NCBI RefSeq assembly: GCF_002483205.1
Contig: NZ_DLHM01000005.1
Coordinates: 626,817 to 690,816, forward strand
DNA: 64,000 nt
Reading direction: 5' to 3'
Origin: Flavihumibacter sp. UBA7668
Lineage (GTDB): Bacteria > Bacteroidota > Bacteroidia > Chitinophagales > Chitinophagaceae
Made by a program: the position numbers and the translations under genes. Shown piece by piece: positions 8,762 to 16,307 of this stretch (positions are counted from its first letter, which is position 1; every line of letters starts with the position of its first letter). The notes beneath the pieces were generated by a model, which saw only the letters and a list, made by a program, of their open reading frames with translations, did no database searches and was not told where the DNA came from.

Positions 8762-9451
8762 ATGATAGATCCCCTGATTGCCTGCATTCTGAAGAATCAA
8801 TCCGGATTTCATCCGGTGGTTTCGTTTACTCCCGGTACGGATCAGCTTGCTTCGCTGAATTTAACCAAAGAGGGAGATCTGCCAGTAGGGATGGCTGAAC
8901 GACTGAAAGAATTTCTTCCCTATATAGAGCAGGTTCGACTTCGCAAAAATGCCCGTTACCTGATAGGCGGATACAACGAATTAAGAGAAATGTATAGCAG
9001 GAGCGGGTTGTTTGATGATGGATCGGAGCCGCGGCGTTTGCATATTGGAGTAGATATATGGGGGCCGGCAGGAACGGAAATATTCGCCTTTATGGGAGGT
9101 ATGGTACATAGTTTGGGATGGAATGATTCTCTGGGTGATTACGGCGCAACGATCATTTTACTGCATCAACTGGATGGCATACCTTTTTATACCCTCTATG
9201 GTCATTTGTCCAAAGCGGATATTCAGGCGCTTTCACCCGGACAATACATCAATCGCGGACAGCTGTTTGCACATTTTGGTAAGCCCGGGGAAAATGGTCA
9301 ATGGCCACCACATTTGCATTTTCAGGTAATCCGTGATATCGGAATGTATGAAGGAGATTATCCTGGTGTGGTCCGGCTGAGTGAACGGGAACATTGGCTG
9401 ACTAACTGCCCTGATCCCGATCTTATTTTGCAGATGAATAAATTTCTGTGA
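8762..9451 (+). CDS. M23 family metallopeptidase (LytM-like)
   Basis: A 229-residue protein. The zinc site is visible as HIGVDIWGPAGTEIFAF (His and Asp ligands, near residue 94) and HLHFQV near the end (HxH motif), with the YGHLS strand between them. These are the hallmarks of M23 peptidoglycan endopeptidases. No signal peptide is obvious, so it may act in the cytoplasm or be exported by another route. The start at 8762 (MIDPLIACI) is preferred over the longer frame from 8603, because the extra residues run antisense through the transporter start and a perfect -7 promoter box lies 5 bases upstream. Confidence 0.85.
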   Translation: MIDPLIACILKNQSGFHPVVSFTPGTDQLASLNLTKEGDLPVGMAERLKEFLPYIEQVRLRKNARYLIGGYNELREMYSRSGLFDDGSEPRRLHIGVDIWGPAGTEIFAFMGGMVHSLGWNDSLGDYGATIILLHQLDGIPFYTLYGHLSKADIQALSPGQYINRGQLFAHFGKPGENGQWPPHLHFQVIRDIGMYEGDYPGVVRLSEREHWLTNCPDPDLILQMNKFL

Positions 9452-9552
9452 TCCCGATTTTCCTATTATAGAAAAGTTTAATTTCAGTTTCCGCCCCGCT
9501 CCTGATTAGCCTGCATCCGCCCCTGCATTTCTTTAACCATTAAACTTTTTTT

Positions 9553-10758
9553 ATGGCATTTAACATCCTGGATGCAGCTAAATCTTTTATTACACCTGAT
9601 TTATTAGGGAAAGCTGCCGCTTATTTAGGAGAATCGGAATCCTCTGTTGGAAGAGCTGTTTCCGGACTTGTACCGGCTAGTTTATTGGGCATTACGCAAA
9701 AAGCAGAAACGGGAGGAGCATCGATGATTATGGATCTTGCCAGACAGGCCATGAACAGTGGTATGCTCGGTAACCTGAGCAATGCCTTTAGTTCGGGAGG
9801 CGGTGGAATTCCGGATAGTTCTCCCGGTCTGCTAAGTAGTTTGTTTGGAGACAAGGTAGGTGGCATTGCCAATGCCATTGCGCAGTTTGCAGGAATAAAA
9901 GGATCTTCTGCAGCATCTTTGCTGGGTTCCATTGCTCCAATGGTGTTGGGGTTTCTTGGAAAACACTCAGTGGAAAATGGGTTATCTGCCAGCGGACTGT
10001 CATCTCTGCTGAGTAGCCAGAAATCGAGCTTTTTAAACGCCATGCCTGCGGGTTTGAATCTCACCAGTTTATTGGGCATTGGTGGATCACCTGCCAAACC
10101 AGCCACCGGTTATGTTGAGGAACCTAAGAAGTCAGGTTCCTGGTTAATGCCGATCTTACTCGGACTGGCAGCAGTTGCTTTATTATTATATATTTTTAAA
10201 GGTTGTGATGGAACGAAGAAAGAAGAAGTAGCGGTTACAGAGCATATTTCGAATCCGGTACCAGATCCAACACCAGCGGGCTCTGTTCCCATTCGAGAAG
10301 CACTCAAAGTGAAATTGGTAGACGGTACAGAAATCGATGCCTATAAAGGTGGAATAGAAGACAGACTGGTAGCCTGTTTGAATGATACAGCCTGTGTTGC
10401 CGGTAAGGATCAGTGGTTTGATTTTGATAACCTCAATTTTGAAACAGGCAGTGCAATTCTTACAGCAGAAAGTATTGCACAGGTTCGGAATATTGTGGCT
10501 ATTCTGAAAGCATACCCCGCAGCCAAAATCAAAATTGGCGGATACACTGATAAAGTTGGAAATGATGAAGACAATAAAAAACTTTCCCAGGAAAGAGCAG
10601 ATGCTGTATTAACGGAAATTCTTAAGGAAGGTGCAAATAAGCCGCAATTGGTTGGTGCGGAAGGATATGGAGAAGAACTGGCTAAAGTTGTGGAAACAGC
10701 CAGTGATGAAGAGCGCCGGGTGGATCGCAGGATATCGGTTCAGCTTAGAGAGAAATAA
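9553..10758 (+). CDS. DUF937 - transmembrane - OmpA/MotB domain protein
   Basis: A 401-residue protein with three parts. The N-terminal ~170 residues (MAFNILDAAKSFITPDLLGKAA..., with glycine/serine-rich repeats and LLGSIAPMVLGFLGK) resemble DUF937/YidB. A single membrane helix follows at about 195-215 (LMPILLGLAAVALLLYIF). The C-terminal third is an OmpA-like peptidoglycan-binding domain (FDNLNFETGSAIL, IKIGGYTDKVGN, RRVDRRISVQL). It should span the inner membrane with the OmpA domain in the periplasm holding the cell wall, while the DUF937 part stays cytoplasmic. It is monocistronic and closed by the hairpin at 10778-10806. Role of the DUF937 part is unknown. Confidence 0.88.
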   Translation: MAFNILDAAKSFITPDLLGKAAAYLGESESSVGRAVSGLVPASLLGITQKAETGGASMIMDLARQAMNSGMLGNLSNAFSSGGGGIPDSSPGLLSSLFGDKVGGIANAIAQFAGIKGSSAASLLGSIAPMVLGFLGKHSVENGLSASGLSSLLSSQKSSFLNAMPAGLNLTSLLGIGGSPAKPATGYVEEPKKSGSWLMPILLGLAAVALLLYIFKGCDGTKKEEVAVTEHISNPVPDPTPAGSVPIREALKVKLVDGTEIDAYKGGIEDRLVACLNDTACVAGKDQWFDFDNLNFETGSAILTAESIAQVRNIVAILKAYPAAKIKIGGYTDKVGNDEDNKKLSQERADAVLTEILKEGANKPQLVGAEGYGEELAKVVETASDEERRVDRRISVQLREK

Positions 10759-10777
10759 GGGTTATGTAAGTAAATGA

Positions 10778-10806
10778 AAGAGGCTGTCCTGATGAGACAG
10801 CCTCTT
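10778..10806. terminator. Bidirectional intrinsic terminator
   Basis: Perfect 11-bp stem (AAGAGGCTGTC / GACAGCCTCTT) with a 7-base loop, followed by a short T-rich stretch on the plus strand. It lies between the convergent ompA-like gene and the NmrA-like gene, so it can serve both. Confidence 0.85.
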
Positions 10807-10825
10807 GTTTTACTCCTGTACCATT

Positions 10826-11722
10826 TTATTTCGAAGCGGTATATACCGCCTTGAATTGTGGCAAAAATGTATCAAAAGATCTTGTTCCTTTTTGAATGTC
10901 AGGGCTGGTACGATACTCCTCAAACATCTGCCCACTGCGAATGGCGGTGCCCATTTCTGTATAATTTTTGGCAACCTGTGGTGCGAGCCCGGCAGCCAAT
11001 AAACCCTGTTCCAATTGCTCATCTGTAAATGGTACCCAGGGTAATTCAGGCTGGTCAATTGTTTTACCTATCGCCGCTGCAATGTCCGCAGTATTCTTTT
11101 CATCACTTACCAGATATCGAACAGTAGACCCTTTGAAATTTAATTTCAGCAAAGCTGCCGCTGCTGCATCTGCAATATCATCGGTGGAGGATAAAATGAT
11201 TTTGTCTGCTGTTCCTCCGAAATTACTCCCCATAATTTGTGCCGTTTTGATCATCGGAATATTACCCAGGAAATTGATATAAAAATACCCCGGACGTAAT
11301 TTCAGCAGGTTTAAGCCGGGAACTTTATCCAATGCCTGTTCAGCCAGGAATAAGCCACTTACCGGTCCGCATCCATTGGGCATATGTGCCCCCACACTAC
11401 TTAATAAAACGGCATATTTTACTCCTGTTTCCTTCAGGGCAGCTGCATAGTTTTCTCCGATTTTTCCGATTTCTGTTTTCCAGTTTTCCGGTTGTTTTAT
11501 GGGGGGAATCATTAAATAGACAGCATCGGCTCCGGCAAACTCCCGGGTTAAAAAGGAACGGTCTTCCACTGATCCGATGGCTGCTTTGGCTCCTGCATCA
11601 ACCAGTTCCTGCAGATTGGTTGCGGATCTTCCCAGCACAGTTACCTGGTGCCCTTTTTTCAATAATTCCAGCACAAGTGGTTTCGAAATGTGGCCTGCGC
11701 CACCGGTGATTACGTAGTTCAT
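10826..11722 (-). CDS. NmrA-like NAD(P)-binding protein
   Basis: A 298-residue Rossmann-fold protein of the atypical short-chain dehydrogenase group (NmrA/QorB-like). It begins MNYVITGGAGHISKPLV, the TGGxGxxG-type dinucleotide loop with a His in place of a usual Gly/Phe, and continues with VTVLGRS, typical of NADP(H) selectivity. No Tyr-xxx-Lys catalytic pair is obvious, so it may be a redox sensor or a reductase of quinone type. It lies downstream of a MarR gene on the same strand (40 bp). A TTGTATGTACAA element in that gap matches an element in the marR promoter. This suggests it is the target of that regulator, perhaps in quinone or electrophile stress. Confidence 0.8.
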   Translation of the reverse strand: MNYVITGGAGHISKPLVLELLKKGHQVTVLGRSATNLQELVDAGAKAAIGSVEDRSFLTREFAGADAVYLMIPPIKQPENWKTEIGKIGENYAAALKETGVKYAVLLSSVGAHMPNGCGPVSGLFLAEQALDKVPGLNLLKLRPGYFYINFLGNIPMIKTAQIMGSNFGGTADKIILSSTDDIADAAAAALLKLNFKGSTVRYLVSDEKNTADIAAAIGKTIDQPELPWVPFTDEQLEQGLLAAGLAPQVAKNYTEMGTAIRSGQMFEEYRTSPDIQKGTRSFDTFLPQFKAVYTASK

Positions 11723-11732
11723 GATTTAATAT

Positions 11733-11744
11733 TTGTATGTACAA
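11733..11744. promoter_or_regulatory. Candidate MarR operator upstream of the NmrA-like gene
   Basis: TTGTATGTACAA: inverted TTGTA/TACAA arms with a 2-base spacer, 10 bp before the NmrA-like start. It differs at only two positions from the element at 12212-12223 in the marR promoter. Confidence 0.5.
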
Positions 11745-11762
11745 TTAATGAAAGAAAAAAAA

Positions 11763-12188
11763 TCAGGGTAGTTTATCGTTGATACGGTTGATAGCGCCAA
11801 CAAGCTTGGAGCTTTCTTCTTTTCCTAATAATGAGTTGTACTGATCCTGAAATTCCTGGGTACAGGTTTTCATTAGTGGAAATAGTTCTTTGGCTTTAGG
11901 AGTAGGATAGATATTGGTGAGTTTTCCTTCTGTAGTACGAACCACCAATTTCTTTTCTTCCAGTTTTTCGATAAGACGGGTAACGGTACTGGGACTCAAT
12001 TGCAGCTCTTCCGCTGCCAGCCCGGGTTGCATGCCAGGTTCTTCCAGCACCATCATCAGCAGATAAGCATGACTGGGAGCGAGGCCTACTTTTTTCCAGC
12101 AATCCATAGCGAGCCGCTCAATTTTTCTTGCCAGCGCATTGCTGGAAAAATAAATGCATTTATTATACCTGCTATCAGATGCTTTCAC
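11763..12188 (-). CDS. MarR-family transcriptional regulator with GTG start
   Basis: A 141-residue winged helix-turn-helix protein. The recognition part reads AAEELQLSPSTVTRLIEKLEEKKLVVRTTEGKLTN (split here by the wing), a standard MarR arrangement flanked by dimerising helices. The start is GTG at 12188: no ATG is available upstream because an in-frame TGA lies two codons before it. A complete promoter (TTTG, 20 bp, TACATTTG) ends 4 bases before this GTG, so the mRNA is probably leaderless. The operator-like TTGTATATGCAA overlaps that promoter, which points to autorepression. The downstream NmrA-like gene is the likely partner. The inducer is unknown. Confidence 0.88.
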   Translation of the reverse strand: MKASDSRYNKCIYFSSNALARKIERLAMDCWKKVGLAPSHAYLLMMVLEEPGMQPGLAAEELQLSPSTVTRLIEKLEEKKLVVRTTEGKLTNIYPTPKAKELFPLMKTCTQEFQDQYNSLLGKEESSKLVGAINRINDKLP

Positions 12189-12192
12189 GATT

Positions 12193-12224
12193 CAAATGTA
12201 AAACTTGTAATTTGTATATGCAAA
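12193..12224 (-). promoter_or_regulatory. marR promoter (TTTG-N20-TACATTTG)
   Basis: On the minus strand, TTTG (12224-12221) and TACATTTG (12200-12193) are spaced by 20 bp, an exact fit to the Bacteroidota consensus TTTG / TAnnTTTG. The box ends 4 bases before the GTG start, placing transcription start at or next to it. Confidence 0.75.
12212..12223. promoter_or_regulatory. Candidate MarR autoregulatory operator
   Basis: TTGTATATGCAA is a near-palindrome that lies across the -33 box and spacer of the marR promoter, so binding would block RNA polymerase. A close copy (TTGTATGTACAA) precedes the NmrA-like gene. Confidence 0.55.
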
Positions 12225-12277
12225 TAAAACTTTTTGGCTAATATTGAACCGGGTAAAACCTGTGAAATGATTGAACT

Positions 12278-13318
12278 ATGAGCAACCCGCATTTAGATCC
12301 CGAATCGTCTCCGGTTGGTTCAGCAGAAAAAGAGTTTGAGAACAGTTTGCGACCGAAGGAAATTGATGATTTTGCCGGACAGGCACAGATAATTGAGAAC
12401 CTGAAAATCTTTATAAAAGCAGCCAAAATCAGGGGAGAAGCATTGGATCATGTATTGTTTCATGGTCCGCCTGGTTTGGGGAAAACCACTTTATCCCGCA
12501 TAGTTGCCAATGAAATGGGGGTGAAAATCCGCGAAACATCCGGACCTGTCATTGAAAAGCCCGCAGATCTGGCTGGCTTGCTCACCAATCTGGAAGCCAA
12601 TGATGTGTTGTTTATAGATGAAATTCATCGTCTCAGTACAGTTGTGGAGGAGTACCTCTATGCTGCCATGGAAGATTACCGGATAGATATTCTGATTGAT
12701 AGTGGCCCCAATGCACGAAGTATTCAAATAAATCTCAATCCATTTACCTTAATTGGTGCCACCACCCGAAGTGGTTTGTTAACGGCTCCGCTGCTAAGTC
12801 GTTTTGCCATTAAATCACGCTTGGAATATTACACTGCTGCTGTATTGGAGAAAATTATCCTGCGCTCTGCTGCACTATTGAATGCACCAATTACTGCGGA
12901 GGCCGCAAAAGAAATAGCCCGCCGTAGCAGGGGAACTCCACGTATAGCCAATGGTTTATTACGCCGGGTTCGTGATTTTGCCATGGTATTAAACGATGGT
13001 CAGCTGGATATCGGCATTACCCAGCATGCCCTTAAAGCACTGAATGTGGACGAACATGGATTGGATGAAATGGATAACCGGATTTTGTCAACCATCATAG
13101 AAAAGTTCAAAGGCGGACCGGTTGGCATTACAACCATCGCCACTGCAGTGGGAGAGGAGTCGGGAACCCTGGAGGAAGTGTATGAGCCCTTTTTGATTCA
13201 GGAGGGATTTTTGCAGCGAACTCCACGCGGAAGGGAAGCAACTGCCAAAGCCTACGAACACCTGGGAAAACAACCTCGGTCTGGTAATTCACCAGGTCTC
13301 TTTGATTCCCTGATATAA
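12278..13318 (+). CDS. ruvB: Holliday junction branch migration helicase RuvB
   Basis: A 346-residue AAA+ motor that drives branch migration of Holliday junctions with RuvA. Visible motifs: [12 protein letters not shown] near the start, Walker [10 protein letters not shown] near residue 69, Walker [11 protein letters not shown], sensor GATTRSGLL, arginine finger region [12 protein letters not shown], and the C-terminal winged helix ending [16 protein letters not shown]. Length is normal for the family. The gene stands alone, divergent from marR and closed by the hairpin at 13322-13358; ruvA and ruvC are not in the window. Confidence 0.97.
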   Translation: MSNPHLDPESSPVGSAEKEFENSLRPKEIDDFAGQAQIIENLKIFIKAAKIRGEALDHVLFHGPPGLGKTTLSRIVANEMGVKIRETSGPVIEKPADLAGLLTNLEANDVLFIDEIHRLSTVVEEYLYAAMEDYRIDILIDSGPNARSIQINLNPFTLIGATTRSGLLTAPLLSRFAIKSRLEYYTAAVLEKIILRSAALLNAPITAEAAKEIARRSRGTPRIANGLLRRVRDFAMVLNDGQLDIGITQHALKALNVDEHGLDEMDNRILSTIIEKFKGGPVGITTIATAVGEESGTLEEVYEPFLIQEGFLQRTPRGREATAKAYEHLGKQPRSGNSPGLFDSLI

Positions 13319-13321
13319 AAA

Positions 13322-13358
13322 AGCCAGCGCTGCTATTATTTTGGTAGCAACGCCGGCT
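13322..13358. terminator. Bidirectional intrinsic terminator between ruvB and response regulator
   Basis: A 14-bp stem with two mismatches (13322-13335 with 13345-13358) starting AGCC and ending GGCT. It has an A run on its left and a T run (13364-13369) on its right, so it can work for both convergent genes. Confidence 0.8.
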
Positions 13359-13378
13359 CATAATTTTTTAGAACTGCA

Positions 13379-14092
13379 TTAGGAAGCAGGTGTGGGAACA
13401 ACCAGGCGGAAACCATTTCCGTGGATATTCACGATTTCAATGCTGGTATCTTCTTTCAGGTACTTCCGCAGTTTCGCGATGTATACATCCATACTACGGC
13501 CGTTGAAATAGGTATCGCTGCCCCAGATTTTTTTCAATGCCTGTTCTCGGGGAAGCAGGTCGTTCATATGTTCGCAAAGCATTTTCAACAACTCATTTTC
13601 CTTGGGGGATAAGGTTTGAGTCTGTCCATTCTGCGTTAACTCGCGGAGTTTAGGATTGAAATGGAAGCTGCCCAGGTCAAATTCCTTGTTCTCATTTTCC
13701 TTATTCAATTCCTCATTACGTTTGAGGATGGCTTTGATTTTCAGGAGTAATACCTCGCTGTCAAATGGCTTGGTAATATAATCATCAGCACCCAGTTTAT
13801 AGCCCTGGATAATATCTTCCTTCATGGTTTTGGCACTCAGAAAAAACAAGGGTACATCCGGATCTATATCACGGATTTCTTCAGCCAGGCTGAATCCGTC
13901 CATATTGGGCATCATAACGTCCAGCAGGCAGAGATCAAATTTCTCGCGCTGAAAGGCAGCCAGTCCGAGGCGGCCATCTCTTTCCAACACCACATCAAAA
14001 TCATTCAATTCCAGGTAATTCTTCAGCACCAGTCCAAGATTCTGATCGTCTTCACATAATAGTATTCTAGCTTTCTTTTCTTCCATGATCAT
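13379..14092 (-). CDS. OmpR/RprY-type response regulator
   Basis: A 237-residue two-component regulator. The receiver domain (1-125) shows the acidic pair CEDD, the phospho-acceptor Asp in LLDVMMPNMDG, the Thr/Ser in FFLSAKT and the Lys in ITKPF. The C-terminal winged helix has LSPKENELLKML, a RSMDVYIAKLRKYL recognition helix, and a GNGFRL end. It resembles RprY-like regulators of Bacteroidota. No histidine kinase gene is adjacent, so its partner is encoded elsewhere. Two start codons two codons apart (14092 and 14086) are possible. A purine/pyrimidine low-complexity stretch separates it from the divergent GroES-like gene. Confidence 0.92.
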   Translation of the reverse strand: MIMEEKKARILLCEDDQNLGLVLKNYLELNDFDVVLERDGRLGLAAFQREKFDLCLLDVMMPNMDGFSLAEEIRDIDPDVPLFFLSAKTMKEDIIQGYKLGADDYITKPFDSEVLLLKIKAILKRNEELNKENENKEFDLGSFHFNPKLRELTQNGQTQTLSPKENELLKMLCEHMNDLLPREQALKKIWGSDTYFNGRSMDVYIAKLRKYLKEDTSIEIVNIHGNGFRLVVPTPAS

Positions 14093-14159
14093 TGATTTAA
14101 GTGATAATAATAAAATTAATTCATTTTACCGCGGCAGCCAAAGGGAATAATCTTTTGTT

Positions 14160-14210
14160 AAGAAGAGAGAAAAGGGAGACAACGGAGAAAGAGGAGGAAG
14201 GGGCGGAAAA
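14160..14210. repeat. Purine-rich low-complexity tract
   Basis: About 50 bases that are purine on the plus strand apart from three cytosines, built from GGAGA/GGAGG/GAAAA words. It lies 70 bp upstream of the response regulator start and 50 bp left of a TTTCACC array. It belongs to the same class as the tracts at 18286-18363, 33935-34006 and 36824-36978. Confidence 0.7.
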
Positions 14211-14258
14211 GCCGGCTAACCGATAAGGGTTTGCATCCTGTTGCCACCTGCTCCGTTT

Positions 14259-14286
14259 TTTCACCTTTCACCTTTCACCTTTCACC
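14259..14286 (+). repeat. Four tandem copies of the heptamer TTTCACC
   Basis: Four perfect consecutive TTTCACC units directly upstream of the -7-like box at 14288 of the GroES-like gene. The units cover the place where a -33 element would lie, so copy number changes might affect that promoter. Related arrays occur at 18215, 32610, 32680, 33871 and 51681. Confidence 0.85.
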
Positions 14287-14287
14287 G

Positions 14288-14295
14288 TATTTTTG
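14288..14295 (+). promoter_or_regulatory. Candidate -7 box of the GroES-like gene
   Basis: TATTTTTG matches TAnnTTTG and ends 14 bases before the ATG at 14310. It begins one base after the TTTCACC array. The only -33 candidate at suitable distance is a TTTC from within the array. Confidence 0.4.
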
Positions 14296-14309
14296 AAAAA
14301 AATACCCTC

Positions 14310-14681
14310 ATGCGTTTAACCTCTGATTCAAAGCTGAAGAAATTGATAGTGATTGGGGATCGGGTGCTGATCCGCCCCTCGAAACCAAATGAACAAACCG
14401 CCAGCGGGTTGTATTTGCCCCCCGGTGTACAGGAAAAAGAAAAAGTGCAGCAGGGGTATGTAATTCGTACCGGTCCGGGTTATGCAATTCCCACTCCACC
14501 CGAAGATGAGTCCTGGAAGCAGGCTGAAGAGCAGGTGAAATATATTCCTCTGCAAGTACATGAAGGTGATCTGGCCATCTTTCTGGTAAGTGGTGCCACC
14601 GAAGTCATGTACGAGGGAGAAAAGTATTTTATCGTGCCACAAAGCGCCATCCTGATGCTCGAACGGGAGGAGGATTTTTAA
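14310..14681 (+). CDS. GroES/Cpn10-like protein, not linked to groEL
   Basis: A 123-residue protein of the chaperonin-10 fold: VIGDRVLIRPSKPNEQTASGLYLPPG (split around the mobile loop), a GxVIRTGPG strand, VHEGDLAIF and the end YFIVPQSAILMLE. It is longer than a typical 95-residue GroES, with an insertion around residues 60-85, and its mobile loop reads SGLYL rather than GGIVL. No groEL is nearby, so this is probably a paralogue of the main groES. Start at 14310 (MRLTSD) is preferred over the longer frame from 14241, which is only repeat sequence. A HerA-like ATPase gene follows 48 bp downstream. Confidence 0.82.
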   Translation: MRLTSDSKLKKLIVIGDRVLIRPSKPNEQTASGLYLPPGVQEKEKVQQGYVIRTGPGYAIPTPPEDESWKQAEEQVKYIPLQVHEGDLAIFLVSGATEVMYEGEKYFIVPQSAILMLEREEDF

Positions 14682-14729
14682 ATCAAAGGATTTCATTTTT
14701 CCATTATCTTACTCAGAAATAGCGCATTC

Positions 14730-16307
14730 ATGTCCGATATAAATCAATTTATTGAAGCCATCCGCAAAGGTTATAGTTTTAAAGGTGATGCTGCCAAAAT
14801 AGGTGTTGGAATTTTAAACGGACAGCCGGTACCGGATGCGGAAATTCTGGTTCCATTAAAAACGCTCAACCGACACGGACTTATTGCCGGCGCAACCGGT
14901 ACAGGTAAAACAAAAACCCTGCAAATCCTGGCAGAAGTACTAAGCGATAATTCTGTTCCTGTTTTACTGATGGATATTAAAGGTGACCTGAGTGGCATTG
15001 CTGCAGCAGGTACTGCCAATGATAAAATCAAGGAGCGATACCAGCACCTTAAAATGGACTATCAGCCGGCACCCTATCCGGTTGAATTGCTATCACTCAG
15101 CGATGAACCAGGTGTCCGCTTAAGAGCAACCGTTAGTGAATTCGGACCGGTTTTATTAAGTAAGATTCTTGGTTTGAATGATACGCAATCCGGACTGGTT
15201 GCCATGATTTTCAAGTGGTGTGATGATAATCAACTGCCTCTGTTGGACCTGAAAGATTTTATCAAAGTCCTGCAATATGTAAGCGATGAAGGTAAGGCTG
15301 AACTGGAAAAAGCCTATGGTAAAATCTCCACTACTTCAACCGGTACGATTCTGCGAAAAGTAGTTGAATTACAACAGCAGGGAGCAGATACATTTTTTGG
15401 TGAAAAAAGTTTTGAAGTGGATGACCTGATGCGGATCTCCGATGATGGCAGGGGAATGATATCCATTCTACGGGTCACAGATCTTCAGGATCGTCCCAAA
15501 CTGTTTTCCACCTTTATGCTTCAGTTACTGGCTGAACTATATGGATCATCGCCTGAAGAAGGGGATATGGATAAACCCAAACTGGTTCTTTTTGTGGATG
15601 AAGCCCATCTGATTTTTCAGGAAGCAAGTCCCGCTTTATTACAACAAATCGAAACCATTGTGAAGCTGATCCGATCCAAAGGAATCGGGATCTTTTTCTG
15701 CACGCAGAATCCGATGGATGTTCCAAAAGATGTACTTGGACAACTGGGATTAAAAATTCAGCATGCTTTGAGAGCATTTACCGCAGCAGATAGGAAAGTA
15801 ATCAAGCAGACGGCAGAAAATTATCCGGAAACTGATTTTTATAAAACCGATGAACTGCTGACACAGCTTGGTATTGGCGAAGCGATGGTAACTCTGCTTA
15901 ACGAAAAAGGAATTCCAACTCCGCTTGCTCATGTATTATTGATTTCACCCCGAAGCAGAATGGATATCTTAACCGAACAGGAAATTGGTTCCCTGGTTAG
16001 CGGAAGTAAATTGATAAAAAAATACAATTCAGCAGTAGACTCAGAAAGCGCCTATGAATTGCTGACAGCTAAACTGGAGGAAGCCGCCGGCCTTGCTGCC
16101 GAAGAGGATGCTAAAAAGCAGGCCGAAAAAGAAGCCACAAAAACCAGAGGAAGTTCAGCTAAGGAAGAAAAATCTGTATTGGAAAAAATGTTGAACAGTT
16201 CTGCAGGCCGGCAGGCAACCCGAACATTAACGAGTACCATTACCCGAACCTTGCTCGGTGCATTGGGATTAGGTGGCAGAAGTTCAAAGAAAAAAAGTTT
16301 ATGGTAA
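14730..16307 (+). CDS. HerA/YjgR-like P-loop ATPase (DUF853)
   Basis: A 525-residue ATPase of the HerA/FtsK superfamily. The Walker A is AGATGTGKTKT near residue 55 and the Walker B KLVLFVDEAHLIF near 285, followed by CTQNPMDVP. The N-terminal ILNGQPVPDAEI, the core and the final Lys/Ser-rich tail (ending GGRSSKKKSLW) match the YjgR/DUF853 group. Biochemical role in bacteria is not settled; DNA or membrane-associated pumping is inferred from the superfamily. It follows the GroES-like gene and overlaps the convergent recQ gene by 9 bases at its 3' end. Confidence 0.85.
   Translation: MSDINQFIEAIRKGYSFKGDAAKIGVGILNGQPVPDAEILVPLKTLNRHGLIAGATGTGKTKTLQILAEVLSDNSVPVLLMDIKGDLSGIAAAGTANDKIKERYQHLKMDYQPAPYPVELLSLSDEPGVRLRATVSEFGPVLLSKILGLNDTQSGLVAMIFKWCDDNQLPLLDLKDFIKVLQYVSDEGKAELEKAYGKISTTSTGTILRKVVELQQQGADTFFGEKSFEVDDLMRISDDGRGMISILRVTDLQDRPKLFSTFMLQLLAELYGSSPEEGDMDKPKLVLFVDEAHLIFQEASPALLQQIETIVKLIRSKGIGIFFCTQNPMDVPKDVLGQLGLKIQHALRAFTAADRKVIKQTAENYPETDFYKTDELLTQLGIGEAMVTLLNEKGIPTPLAHVLLISPRSRMDILTEQEIGSLVSGSKLIKKYNSAVDSESAYELLTAKLEEAAGLAAEEDAKKQAEKEATKTRGSSAKEEKSVLEKMLNSSAGRQATRTLTSTITRTLLGALGLGGRSSKKKSLW

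Noticed and set aside
8671..8787. N-terminal extension of the sucrose-type transporter
   Set aside because: It runs through the divergent promoter and M23 start and lacks resemblance to transporter N-termini.
9621..10106. 161-codon minus-strand frame opposite the DUF937 gene
   Set aside because: Pro/Ser-rich antisense shadow of Gly/Ser-rich coding sequence; no promoter or motif.
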